This document shows, piece after piece, positions 11,447 to 23,559 of a DNA stretch of 64,000 nucleotides (its first letter is position 1; each line of letters begins with the position of its first letter). The DNA comes from Taenia hydatigena. Taxonomy: Eukaryota; Platyhelminthes; Cestoda; Cyclophyllidea; Taeniidae. Location: positions 7,142,140 to 7,206,139 of the forward strand of contig JADWOT020000002.1 in the NCBI GenBank assembly GCA_036345935.2, in the 5' to 3' direction. The notes beneath the pieces are model-generated. The model was not told the DNA's origin. It was given only the letters and a program-made list of their open reading frames with translations, and made no database searches. The position numbers and the translations under genes are program-made.

Positions 11447-14400
11447 GAAACACGCCATGGTGTCAGCTGTCGCTGATGAAGGCACTACAATATAGTGATG
11501 CCACTGGTGGGCCCGTAAGTGAATCACAGGACCTCCTAGACACTGGATGAAGGCTGATGAAGCTGGAAAGTATGATGACTTCGGTCTTCTGTGAGCAACG
11601 TGTTGTAGTGGTGATTAAAAAGTAATTTTGTCGCGTTTTGACGAATGAAGCAATGGGATGTGCAAAACTGGCGGATGGTGTGAAGGGGGTTAAGTTTGTA
11701 GTGGCTGCTATCAATAAGTGATAATCCTGTAGTCCGGATGAAAGTGCACTATAGTAGCACAGGTGCATTGCGGAGCGTGATTCTACTGTGAAGCCAGTTG
11801 GTAGGACATGAGAGTGCTAGTGATCAGAAGAGGCTTAGTGGCAAGAAAGGAGATGGTGTGAATGGTGTTGTGTGGACAATGTGTTGCGATGGTGAATGGG
11901 TAAGTACTTCTGTCAAGTCTTGACACACCAAGCAAGGAATCGAAGAGAATGGTGGGAAAGCAAGGTGGTGACAGGCAGCGTATGGAATGTTAAGCATGCG
12001 CGAAATCTTGTGGTCTGTGATAATGCAGCTCAGACTATGCGTGCAAGCTGCAAGTATTTGACTGGTCCTACAAGAGCCAAAATGGAAAGCAAAGAGAAGC
12101 ATGTAGGAGGTAGAGTAAGAAGCGCAAACCCACTGTTGTCCGAAAATGCAGCGATCTTCCGAATAGCCAACCAGCACCAAGCAAACTGACACAAAGCAGG
12201 GCATGATACGCCAGGCTAAGGTAAGGCAAGCAGACAAGTGCTGACGTCACCAGGGCAGGCTTCCTCACAGAACACGAGGAGAGCGATGGTGACGTTTAGA
12301 CTTGTATGCTTGTCACCTTATTAGTCTGTAATGATGGAGAAAAGTGCAACGATTTAAAGGCAGTGAGATTGTAAAATTGGGCCTTTTATGGCCATTTTGG
12401 GCATATTCCGACAACGAAAAAATCCAAACAAACAAATTACTGTATTTTAGGACGAATTATTGGACGTCGACTGCATTGTTCCCAGCAGCAGAATATGAAT
12501 GGAAAGAAGACAAATGAGTGAAGGATAAATATATGAAGACAGGTAGATTAATGAGATGCAAATGTGAAATTCACTACATTCAACCAGATTAGCAGGTGTT
12601 AATTAACAAACATTTGTAATTCCCCTCCACATTCATGTTCACCACTTCAGCATTATCTTGTCAAGATGCATATTTATCGGATGTCTGTTGCATGATACAC
12701 AGGCAGGCGTTTATTTAACGCAACTCTATTCAACTGAAACGTGTCTAAACTCACAAATGCAAAAGATCGTTTGTTCCGAAACAACTAACTTTGATTCTTA
12801 GTACACCTGGAGCAAAAATAATAATTTGAGGGACAGGAACTATTGCTAAGCTCATAATCAACATAGAACGCTTAGTCTAAAATCCTAAAGATAAATGCAA
12901 TGCCCACAACCCATTTATTTGCCTCACTTAACCCACAATGCTTGATACTTTGCCATGTTGTTAAGAGCATGTCCTCACTTGACAACCGAGATAGTGCTTG
13001 TACTCGACAGTGGTGCGCATTTGGAGAGCGGTACTGCCGATAGGCTAGGGCCTGAATAAGGCCTCGTGGTAGTAAGGGGGATGGTGGTAGTGGTACCGTG
13101 TGGCAAATGTGTGGTGATGGTAGATGGATGGGTATCTTAGCCAAACTCTAAATGCATTAAGTCTGGAGGTAAAGCAGATGGTAAGATAAGCAATGCGGTG
13201 TGAGGTAGAGGGTTGGAAATTATGCTTGCGACGAAATCAGTATCGGACTTCTTCCGTGTGAAGTTTTCATGGTTAGTACTGATATAGCTCGGACTGTGAA
13301 TAAGAACTGACATTGTTTCACTGGTTCTACACGGGTCTTGGGGAAGGGCGGAGGCAGGCATAGAGGAAAAGTGAAGTAGAGGGCACTAGCTCTCTATTGG
13401 TTGGCATTGCAATGGTTGTCTAACTAGACATCTCGCATCAAGCTCATAAAACTAAGCCAAGATTTGCTACGTCAGGCTTTTCCATGCTATGCGAAGACAA
13501 GCTAAGCCACACCAAGTCTTTAGCCGTCGTGTCACACCGCTTAGACAAGGAAGAATAGAGTAGAGGCGTTTTGCTTTGTGATTTTATCAAGACTAGTAGG
13601 GTGTCCTGAGTTGTGTTTTGTAATAATGAAGAAACATCAGGTTAAGACAGGCTGCTGAAACTGGCTTAAATAAGTTCTTATGCACCACAATGAGGTGAGT
13701 AGAAAGAAGGAAAGGCTTTGTCTGAGCTTCAGCTAATCAGCTCTATTGCACTTGAGATTCACCAAAGTACTTCTTTTCGAGCTGCAAGTGCGACAAATGG
13801 GTAAAACTAGACGATTTATGATTTGAGCTTTCAATTATATCAAAAGGTAAAAAGATGTATAAAATTTGCAATTTTTGCATAGATCTTGTTGGTGCACCAG
13901 AAAAGGCAACGATGAAGCTAAAGTGATTTCAGTGTAAAAAGGGATAAATTGTGTTACGTTGCGAGTTTGAAAATTTTGTAAATTTTTTTTAAATGGAATG
14001 CCTTTTAGAAGGGCAGATGTCTGCGACAATTAAAAGGATAAAGGAAATTAAGCAAAATAGAAAGAGTTATGTGGAGGAAGGCGAGCGTTCTTCCTTGCTA
14101 ATGGAAGTGAGTCTTGTCGTGTCGATGAGGAAGATTGGGAGGACGGAATGGAGAGCGTCAAATGGAATGGCGAGGAAGGGCAATGATGTATGCGCATGGG
14201 TGTATCCATGAATGAGTCTTCAACTAATGCTAGCAGTGGTAAGATTTCGAACAGAAAAGGTTAAATTGGCAAAACATACCATGGAAAGATGAAATGAATA
14301 AGGAAGTGAAACAAGTGCACTACTTATGCTTAATTATAAGAAAGCAATGAATTGAAAATCTGGTTGGGGAGTAATAATAATGGAGGTGCAGCATAGGTAA

Positions 14401-14599
14401 AATGGGCGTGACTGTATGTTCGTCATGTACATGGGACGGTTAAAAGATGAAATGAGATTATAGATTTAATGAACTCATGAGAAGCCTTTAAATGGAAAGC
14501 AATGATCCTACTTTTATAAGTAATTAGCGTGACGCAGGAATAATAATAACGAGAGAAGGAGGGAAAATGGGGAGCCGAAATGGAAAGTCCTCTTTTACT

Positions 14600-15050
14600 G
14601 TTAGTAACTCGTAAATGGGCATAAAAGCATGAAGGAGGAAAAGGAGATGCCTGCAAAGAATGCAGAAATGAAAAAAAAAGAAAAAGAAAAAGAAAAAAGA
14701 CAAGAACGCATGTGTACGGTGGAAGTAAATTTAATACCTATCAATGGGAAAGCATTTGATGGGAAAGAAAGAAGTAAAGAAAAAGTAGGTAAGAAACATT
14801 CCACAAGCAATGAGTGAGGAAGGATAGTGAGTTGGAATAGCAGGATGGGGTGTGATGGAGAGAGGAGAAGGCACATGTAACAGAGGTAAAACAGGGGGAA
14901 GAGAAGGATGGCTACTAGCATTCTATGAGTAGTTGTTGAGTAGGGGACAGTAGATCTTCTAGTAAGATGCAAGTAGTGCTGCCGGTGGTGTAGGTGTATG
15001 GAAAGGAGCCAGATAGAGTTTTTGCGTGCATTGAGCGATATGACCAGAAT
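14600..15050 (-). repeat. Strand-skewed dispersed repeat, copy C
   Basis: A purine-rich plus strand whose minus strand gives a 123-residue frame (14972-14601) beginning Met-His-Leu, then a Ser/Thr-rich stretch and a Leu/Phe/Ser run. This is the same arrangement as in copies A, B and D. The core GCAAGTAGTGCTGCCGG and a GGTGTAGGTG block resemble copy D. Not regarded as a gene. Confidence 0.5.
14671..14700 (+). repeat. Adenine-rich (AAAAAG)n simple repeat
   Basis: A run of nine A, then repeats of GAAAAA. It lies inside the purine-rich part of the spacer. Confidence 0.9.
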
Positions 15051-15059
15051 GACTGAAAG

Positions 15060-15600
15060 GTTGCCAATTAGAGTAGGTTGTTAAATAAGTGAACGAAGTA
15101 AAGGAGAGCAAGAACGAGGGAAATAAGAAGGCAAGTAGAATGAATCATTTATGGGGACAAGAAAGCAATGAAACAAATGAAATGTAATTGGTGAATAAAA
15201 AGAGAAACAGAAAAAAAGAGAATAAAATCTGCATGGGTGAAGATAGAGGTAGTAGAGCATCCGCTAGTAGCTTGTAAGTAGTTGCGTTAGAGGCGGTACT
15301 GGAATGGGAGAGGTGCATGGAAAAAAAAAGCGCAAATAATCGGAAGATCGAAGGTATGGAGGGAGGTAACATGTAAATTTATCGGATGAATGGTGTTTGG
15401 AGAGAGGTAACTAAGGTATAGAGGAGCGGCAGAGAGAAGGCGGCCAAATACGCATGTGTGGTGGTGAGAGTGGGTGAGTAGTGAGTGCAAGTCGTAGTAG
15501 TTGCATGCTTGTAGGCGGGTGCGTAAGCGAATGGGCGGGATATGGGAGAGGCCGTAAAGGAAATTGGGAGGGGCAGAAGTGCGTCAGCGTGTGCGAGCTG
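15060..15600 (-). repeat. Strand-skewed dispersed repeat, copy D
   Basis: Contains GTAGTAGAGCATCC, the core CTAGTAGCTTGTAAGTAGTTG and a GGAGAGGTGCATGG block. The minus strand again reads Met-His-Leu-Ser-His followed by a Ser/Thr stretch and LLADALLPL, related to copy A. It is adjacent to copy C, so two copies sit in tandem in the spacer. Confidence 0.5.
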
Positions 15601-16979
15601 TGAAATAACCTTGGGTCTAGACATTCTGAACCAAATCACTCCACTCGAACCTATCAAATTGCAGATAGGTCATTAAAACAAAAAAATCTCCACAGGAGAA
15701 GGCAGATCGACATAAAAATCATTCGCTAGAATTGCATTGCCTCTGTTCAGACAACCATGTATGCAATCAATATGGGCTCCTAGATTATATTAATGGGGTT
15801 TTTTAATGTGTCAGTGCCAATAAATAAATTTACAGGAGCATTATAAATGACTAAACCGATAAAAAGGACGCAAGTTAATTTTAACTTAGATGGCAGTTGA
15901 TTAGTGATATCAACTTAGTTAAAAAAACCACCTGTGGACGAAATATTGCATCAACAATGACAACACAATATGAACGAAGAGAGCAACATAGAAAGGAGAG
16001 ATCAGTAAGTTTACGCAATATGTGTAATCGTTGGTATTAAGTGCAACATCGGCTGTAAGTGGACCAAATGGAGGTAAGTACATTTCTAGGCAGCCGTAAA
16101 GACGACGTAATGCCCCAGAAATCACTTTAATCACAACGGAAGGGATTTAGCGTTTGATCGAAGTGCAGTGTCGCCAAGGAATACAGTGAGAACTCCAAAG
16201 TCTTCGGTCAGACTATTTTGATCGGTGACAAGACTATGCAATTTTAAATGCAAGGAACATTTTCGCTCTCCAACCCATTCGATTTTGCCCAGTCATTTTA
16301 AATAACTTGGGGTTAAAATTCGCGGAACGCTAATTAATTTGCCTTATTTAATGCTTCACTTCATTGAAATCAGTATATAGCTGGATTGCTGAAGTGACTA
16401 AAGGAAGTCCACGAGCTTACCAATTTTAACAGCTTCTGCAAGAGTTGAGTGCGCGACCTCAGGAAGCACTTGATCTGAAGCAATTAAAGTGCAGCGTTCT
16501 TACTGGTTAATGAGAATTTCGCTGACATTTCATTAATTCATTTTTAGTAGTAGAAATGCCATCAAATTGCTGAAACTGCCCTTGTAGTGCTGAATATGGT
16601 GTTGCCTCTAGAACACAACTGCCTTAATGTTTCATCAGCTGGCTCAGGACGTCACAGGTGCAACCGATTTGCGCTTTTTCTGTTTTGTTAGAATCTGAGC
16701 CGTCTGAAGTGACAGTGGAAGAATAGTTCTTAGGTCAAGAGCCAGAAAAGGAGACAGTCTAGGAAAATAACAGCACGTCCTACGCTGCACGGTGGTTGAT
16801 GCATCTTAACGTCTTTATTTCGCTGTTTCCTTCCTTTTCACTCTTTAAAGCACTGACTGACACATAAGTGAGGATGGTGGAGGAACTGGAGACTGTACCA
16901 TGGTCATACTACACCTCGACACATGAGCGCGCAGTTTCAGCTTTATCCACGCGTCTCTTTTTCTTTATTGCTGCTTGCA

Positions 16980-17195
16980 CTACACACGACAACACTTTGG
17001 TCCGATGTTCATCAAAACCGTATGCGACTTGGTGCTAGAACTAACTGCCATCACATGCTGTGAAGGAGGTTGGGAAATGGTTCCAGCACTGTCAACACTG
17101 CACCAGGTATTTATTGCTAGATGTTGAGACAGCTGAACCGCATAGACTATGCTGTCTGCCTCTAGATTTAGGATAAAATTAGATTTATCAAGCAC
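16980..17195 (-). CDS. Candidate coding exon, unrecognised, in the inverted-repeat spacer
   Basis: A 71-residue minus-strand frame of balanced composition (NLEADSIVYAVQLSQHLA, later SQPPSQHVMAVSS, ending KCCRV). I recognise no family, and splice partners are not certain. It lies on the same strand as, and downstream of, the frame at 17989-17669, so both could belong to one spliced gene in the loop. A chance frame cannot be excluded. Confidence 0.2.
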   Translation of the reverse strand: MLDKSNFILNLEADSIVYAVQLSQHLAINTWCSVDSAGTISQPPSQHVMAVSSSTKSHTVLMNIGPKCCRV

Positions 17196-17668
17196 TTCAA
17201 TATCTTAGAATTTGATGCACTTAGGCCTTCTTTCTTGACATTTTATCCCACCATTGTTACCGCCAGCATTTTTAGCTTACAAATGCTTGGAAAGGCAATA
17301 AGCGAACGCTTTACTTGTAACTGTGGGTGGTAAGATCTGCAAATTGTCCTTTGTGGCTCACGAAAATAGGGTCAAGTTAAGACAGGCTTTCGAAATCGCT
17401 ACAAATCATCTTGCGTTTAGTAAAAGGAGGTGAGTAAGAGGATAGAGGGCGCATTTCGGCATCATCCAGACAACCATAGCATTTTAAAAATTCACATGGA
17501 TGAATAGTTTCCAGGTACAAGTGAGCATTTTGTGGCACCTAGATTAGAAGAATCATTTGATAAAAGATGCAAAGAAAACGCGCTTTACAAATTTCAGTGC
17601 TCAGCTTATACACTCGTAGCAAAGGCGGGAGTGTTGCAGATTTTCAATGCCAACGAAATGCGCAGCGA

Positions 17669-17989
17669 TTATACCCTGGACGATGCTGTCTGTGTTTTAC
17701 AAAGCTTTGAAGCAGTTATTTGCTTCTCAGTGACTTCATTTAACCACACATGGATGAGTGTTTGATTGTCTATTTTAGAGAGAAACCACAGTGGTTCGTT
17801 CCTCTTCCATAGCTTCGTTGTCCCACACGAACCGCTCCCAACTTCATTCCCTTTTAAATAAGGTCTGAGAGATGCGCCTTCACCGTACAGAATTTTGCAC
17901 AGAATATTTGAAGCAGGAGGCAGCATAAGAGCACATGCACTTATGTCGTTTCCCGATGTATTTTTCTTTTGCCGTGATGCCTGCATCAC
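17669..17989 (-). CDS. Candidate coding exon, unrecognised, in the inverted-repeat spacer
   Basis: A minus-strand frame of 106 residues with protein-like composition (ILCKILYGEGASLRPYLKGN, LWKRNEPLWFLSKIDNQTL, HVWLNEVTEKQ). A stop lies immediately upstream of the start region and no clear upstream acceptor is obvious. I do not recognise the family. An overlapping plus-strand frame at 17532-17765 looks less protein-like. Confidence 0.25.
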   Translation of the reverse strand: MMQASRQKKNTSGNDISACALMLPPASNILCKILYGEGASLRPYLKGNEVGSGSCGTTKLWKRNEPLWFLSKIDNQTLIHVWLNEVTEKQITASKLCKTQTASSRV

Positions 17990-18972
17990 AATGCGAGCCT
18001 ACAGTATTGCCTTGGACTCTTCTGCTTTGCTGACATTTGGCACAGCCAGTTCCTTTAGCTAAATAGACAAGTCACAAGTGAGTTTCTTGCCAACTGGAAT
18101 CCATTTTATTAGAACTGATAGCCCAATGAGGCGAATCTTCCAAATATGCTTATTGTTGCGCCGTATAACAAGTCGGATAAGCATCAATCTGACTGCCAAA
18201 AGCTAATTTTGCACTCCCAACTTGAGTAGGTGGATGAACACAACCATTTGAACCTCCAATCAATCTCCCTCGATGTTCCTTTATCTCCCATTCAAGTGTT
18301 TTGCAGAATTGGTGACTCCATTAAAACGGGCTTATCAAAGATGCCGTGGTTGCGAAAATATCATTAGCAAATCAGTACACCCTCCGATCGACCGAAGTCT
18401 GCCATATATGCGGAGCAATATGCTTTCTTATTTTATTTCACTTTATGTTGCTCAATAAGAAATTGTGATAAAATAGCCGTAGTTGGTGACAATGAACGTC
18501 AGTGTCATCACTTCAAGATAACAATCGGCGAACTCGAAGTCAAGTATCAAGCCATCTCTCCCTGGTTGACTAGCCTACTTTAGTTCTGCGCACTCTCCTT
18601 CATGTCAGAACTACGAATTACTTGCGCATGCTGAAAAGAATGGTCGTTCTCACTGCGATGCAGGCATGCATCTTTTTAACACAGACAAGTAGATGAAAGA
18701 AAAGCTGTAAGTTTTGCGGTGATCATTGCTGGTGCCAAGTATGATTTTCGAGTGAACTAAGCTTCTGACACTTGTACGAGCGAAGTCGGAGCCAATTATG
18801 CTGCATCCATGCGCACAGGCTAGAGTAATTATCATGATCATGCTCCACTGATATCGATTCCACTGCTGTGAAGTTGAGCACGTGACTGCCGACACATTTT
18901 AAATAAAACCGTGATGTGACGTTAGAGAAGATAGTCACGAAAACCTACAAGGCAACAATTTATCCCTTTTTA

Positions 18973-18992
18973 AGCGCAAAACATGCTGCGCT
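18973..18992. repeat. 20-base palindromic insertion unique to the right arm
   Basis: AGCGCA, an eight-base loop, then TGCGCT. The left arm runs directly from CCCTTTTTA to CACTGAAATCAC and lacks it. It can form a six-base-pair stem. Confidence 0.75.
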
Positions 18993-21482
18993 ACAGCGAA
19001 ATTCACTTTAGCTTCATCGTTGCCTTTTCTGGTGCACCAACAAGATCTATGCAAAAATTGCAAATTTTATACATCTTTTTACCTTTTGCTATAATTGAAA
19101 GCTCAAATCATAAATCGTCTAATTTTACCCATTTGTCGCACTTGCAGCTCGAAAAGAAGTACTTTGGTGAATCTCAAGTGCAATAGAGCTGATTAGCTGA
19201 AGCTCAGACAAAGCCTTTCCTTCTTTCTACTCACCTCATTGTGGTGCATAAGAACTTATTTAAGCCAGTTTCAGCAGCCTGTCTTAACCTGATGTTTCTT
19301 CATTATTACAAAACACAACTCAGGACACCCTACTAGTCTTGATAAAATCACAAAGCAAAACGCCTCTACTCTATTCTTCCTTGTCTAAGCGGTGTGACAC
19401 GACGGCTAAAGACTTGGTGTGGCTTAGCTTGTCTTCGCATAGCATGGAAAAGCCTGACGTAGCAAATCTTGGCTTAGTTTTATGAGCTTGATGCGAGATG
19501 TCTAGTTAGACAACCATTGCAATGCCAACCAATAGAGAGCTAGTGCCCTCTACTTCACTTTTCCTCTATGCCTGCCTCCGCCCTTCCCCAAGACCCGTGT
19601 AGAACCAGTGAAACAATGTCAGTTCTTATTCACAGTCCGAGCTATATCAGTACTAACCATGAAAACTTCACACGGAAGAAGTCCGATACTGATTTCGTCG
19701 CAAGCATAATTTCCAACCCTCTACCTCACACCGCATTGCTTATCTTACCATCTGCTTTACCTCCAGACTTAATGCATTTAGAGTTTGGCTAAGATACCCA
19801 TCCATCTACCATCACCACACATTTGCCACACGGTACCACTACCACCATCCCCCTTACTACCACGAGGCCTTATTCAGGCCCTAGCCTATCGGCAGTACCG
19901 CTCTCCAAATGCGCACCACTGTCGAGTACAAGCACTATCTCGGTTGTCAAGTGAGGACATGCTCTTAACAACATGGCAAAGTATCAAGCATTGTGGGTTA
20001 AGTGAGGCAAATAAATGGGTTGTGGGCATTGCATTTATCTTTAGGATTTTAGACTAAGCGTTCTATGTTGATTATGAGTTTAGCAATAGTTCCTGTCCCT
20101 CAAATTATTATTTTTGCTCCAGGTGTACTAAGAATCAAAGTTAGTTGTTTCGGAACAAACGATCTTTTGCATTTGTGAGTTTAGACACGTTTCAGTTGAA
20201 TAGAGTTGCGTTAAATAAACGCCTGCCTGTGTATCATGCAACAGACATCCGATAAATATACATCTTGACAAGATAATGCTGAAGTGGTGAACATGAATGT
20301 GGAGGGGAATTGCAAATGTTTGTTAATTAACACCTGCTAATCTGGTTGAATGTAGTGAATTTCACATTTGCATCTCATTAATCTACCTGTCTTCATATAT
20401 TTATCCTTCACTCATTTGTCTTCTTTCCATTCATATTCTGCTGCTGGGAACAATGCAGTCGACGTCCAATAATTCGTCCTAAAATACAGTAATTTGTTTG
20501 TTTGGATTTTTTCGTTGTCGGAATATGCCCAAAATGGCCATAAAAGGCCCAATTTTACAATCTCACTGCCTTTAAATCGTTGCACTTTTCTCCATCATTA
20601 CAGACTAATAAGGTGACAAGCATACAAGTCTAAACGTCACCATCGCTCTCCTCGTGTTCTGTGAGGAAGCCTGCCCTGGTGACGTCAGCACTTGTCTGCT
20701 TGCCTTACCTTAGCCTGGCGTATCATGCCCTGCTTTGTGTCAGTTTGCTTGGTGCTGGTTGGCTATTCGGAAGATCGCTGCATTTTCGGACAACAGTGGG
20801 TTTGCGCTTCTTACTCTACCTCCTACATGCTTCTCTTTGCTTTCCATTTTGGCTCTTGTAGGACCAGTCAAATACTTGCAGCTTGCACGCATAGTCTGAG
20901 CTGCATTATCACAGACCACAAGATTTCGCGCATGCTTAACATTCCATACGCTGCCTGTCACCACCTTGCTTTCCCACCATTCTCTTCGATTCCTTGCTTG
21001 GTGTGTCAAGACTTGACAGAAGTACTTACCCATTCACCATCGCAACACATTGTCCACACAACACCATTCACACCATCTCCTTTCTTGCCACTAAGCCTCT
21101 TCTGATCACTAGCACTCTCATGTCCTACCAACTGGCTTCACAGTAGAATTACGCTCCGCAATGCACCTGTGCTACTATAGTGCACTTTCATCCGGACTAC
21201 AGGATTATCACTTATTGATAGCAGCCACTACAAGCTTAACCCCCTTCACACCATCCGCCAGTTTTGCACATCCCATAGTTCCATTAGTCAAAACGCGACT
21301 AAATTACTTTTTAATCACCACTACAACACGTTGCTCACAGAAGACCGAAGTCATCATACTTTCCAGCTTCATCAGCCTTCATCCAGTGTCTAGGAGGTCC
21401 TGTGATTCACTTACGGGCCCACCAGTGGCATCACTATATTGTAGTGCCTTCATCAGCGACAGCTGACACCATGGCGTGTTTC

Positions 21483-21500
21483 GGCAGGATCAACCAGGTA
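21483..21500 (-). other. 18S rRNA 5'-end sequence (18 nt), right arm
   Basis: GGCAGGATCAACCAGGTA is the reverse complement of the 18S 5' end seen in the left arm, with identical flanks. It shows the tag was present before the arm was duplicated. Confidence 0.85.
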
Positions 21501-22232
21501 ATTTATCACACCCGCACGTACTTCATCCACATCCACATTCATCCATCTATTCATCCATCCAACCATCCAACCGTCCGCCAACCGGTCGACCGACCAATGA
21601 TTGACGGACGGATCGGGTGTGGTGCGAGCGAGTAAGCAGGACGGGGAGCAAGCAGATAAACACTGCGTAGGGAGGGGAGATGGTGGTGGTGTGTGGAACC
21701 CTCTCGCTACCCACTTATCCACATGACCTGTTCGTGCCAGCCAACTCTTCGTGTTATCCGGTTGGTGAAGAAGGGGAGTAAGAAGAGGAGAAATGAGATG
21801 TCAGCCATGATGACTAAATTAGAGGAAGAGGGTGAATTTCAGGAAAGGCGAGTGTTTGTCTTAGTCGGCGGTGGCGGACGGTGTTATGGAGAGGAGAAGA
21901 TGGGGAATTGAATAGGAGGCAGCCACTACTTCTACGACTACTTAGAAGGCGTAAGTAGGAGAAGGGAGTTGACAGGTAGGATAGGGAAGAAAGGGTTGGA
22001 TTAAGGTAGAATAGCTTAAATTTGTGCAAGCAAAGCGCAACGAAAGGAGGAAGCAGGGAAGAAAAGGCGAATCCTGATAAATGCTAGGAAGTGTAGTTGG
22101 TAGAGTTTGCATGGAAAAGGGAGCTGAGCAGGTGGACCCTACCCGGGTCGTTGTTGCTCGTCTTTCTTTTCTCATCATCAAACGAGAACTGCTCTTGCTA
22201 ACTTGTCTGGGAGAAAAGAAGTATGAGGAGTA

Positions 22233-23185
22233 GCTCATAAAATGCAGCAGAATGTGACCCTGCCTCAGCACGATCACAAATGCAACAACCCGAATTTTGA
22301 CTCCGTGTATAAGGCTGTAGTTAGAGGCCTTCCTTTCTACTGACACTGCCTTCGTCGCTGTCACCTCTCTCCACGTCATTGTACTTGATCAAAATTACAG
22401 AATAAAGAGCAGTTGCATATTTGTGCTAACGCAAATTTCTTTGCCAAAATGGGTTTTCCTACACATCGGGAACACCGAAATTGCCAGCGTTATATACTAC
22501 AAGTACGGCAAGCAGTTGAAGAAGGAGACAGCAGTCCAAGCTGTATTTCTTATCAATTTTGATAAAAAAAATAAAAAGCGACAGTGATCAGCGCTGATCA
22601 CAAGAGAATTAGAATGTTTAAGAGTGCACACTTGTGCATTATCGATCGTCCGTGCCAAGCTAGGCACCGCTATCATCAAGTTATCATCAGTTTTATGTAT
22701 CAAAATCATGCTTATTACATTTCGACCATTCCAATCTGTCAAGCATTTCAAAATGCGCTGTACGATGCAGGAACGAAAGCAAACTTTAATTTGAGTAATT
22801 ATTACATTCGTTCTTGATTGGAATGAAAAATGTGAAACAGTTCAGCATTCGTGATTTCGTTGATTGTCATTGTTTTACTGAAGACTTGTCTTTCTAGTGC
22901 CACGACACGCCAATCCATTCAAACATGTGACTGCCCCGTTGAGCAATGTTTACTTAAATGCTAAACAGCAGTAAGAATAACCGCCGAATTATTGGAGATG
23001 AGGGTATTGTACACAATCAACCCAAATCAACGACCCCAAACTGGTGCCACATCACCCTCACTTGTTCCGCCAGTTTGACAGCATGTGAGAGAGCGACAGT
23101 AATAAGCAAGACTTGCAGAACTCTTGTGGCGTATTCAAATCTGGCCAACAGACTACCATGATGCCACCATCCCTTCCACAACATA
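22233..23185. other. No supported gene
   Basis: Ordinary composition. The frames are short, both strands overlap, and none shows a domain or convincing splice signals. Confidence 0.5.
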
Positions 23186-23189
23186 AAGA

Positions 23190-23335
23190 GATGCGGCGCC
23201 AACTGAGTGGAAACCCCAAACAGTGGATGTAATAGCCACACCAATTAAGCTGCGCTGTGCATAAATCAAATAGGCGTGATTTCCGGCCTTGAATTACTGC
23301 CGGACGGTCGATGCAGCCTGTGCTCTTCCAGCGCG
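23190..23335 (-). repeat. Dispersed repeat fragment, inverted partner of 3.7 kb
   Basis: On the minus strand the blocks CCGGCAGTAATTCAAGGCC, GCAGCTTAATTGGTGTGGC, TCCACTGTTTGGGG and TTGGCGCCGC match 3700-3860 in order. Confidence 0.6.
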
Positions 23336-23559
23336 ACAATGCTAAATCAAACGCTGCGATTCGTAGTCGACTAATAGTTCAGTCAGGAGGTACACGATGT
23401 GGTCGAACACACTCTAAACTGCAAACAATCGAATTATCGTGAGTGTAAATCATGCTAAACACCACAAAGCGAATCTATGCATGAAGTGTGTCCGGGACTC
23501 CGACTTGTTTCAACTGTGTCGACAGCTGACGTGTCTATACCAATGAAAAGTGCGCATCA

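Larger units (their letters stand above)
10701..13951 (+). repeat. Left arm of a ~3.25 kb inverted repeat
   Basis: The sequence reappears as its reverse complement at 18955-22232. The match starts at TCCTCATACTTCTTTT on the outside and ends at about CACAATTTATCCC on the inside. Conceptual translations at mirrored positions are identical or nearly so: the 137-, 90-, 74- and 66-residue frames are identical, and others differ by one to a few residues. The arms are therefore highly similar but not identical; scattered single-base changes and small indels are visible. The plus strand is pyrimidine-rich to about 11340 and purine-rich beyond it. No gene is supported inside: the frames are low-complexity and lack domains or splice structure. 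I saw no target-site duplication at the outer ends. Confidence 0.95.
13952..18954. other. Spacer between the inverted-repeat arms
   Basis: About 5.0 kb of single-copy-looking sequence plus repeats. The first 1.6 kb is purine-rich on the plus strand and contains two copies of the skewed repeat family. The remainder is of ordinary composition and holds two protein-like minus-strand frames (17989-17669 and 17195-16980). A short stretch near 17370-17460 (GTTAAGACAGGCTT, then GGAGGTGAGTA) resembles arm sequence near 13640-13705. Confidence 0.7.
18955..22232 (-). repeat. Right arm of the ~3.25 kb inverted repeat
   Basis: Reverse complement of 10701-13951, slightly longer because of small insertions, including a 20-base palindromic one near its inner end (18973-18992). 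Differences from the left arm are scattered: some changed residues in the 89- and 101-residue mirrored frames, and ACCCGGGTCG against GCCTGGGTAG near the outer end. Beyond 22232 the sequence leaves homology and becomes ordinary single-copy-looking DNA. Confidence 0.95.

Noticed and set aside
11824..12237. 137-residue frame identical in both arms of the inverted repeat
   Set aside because: Identity follows from recent DNA duplication, not selection. Both strands are open, no domain is seen and no splice structure is evident.
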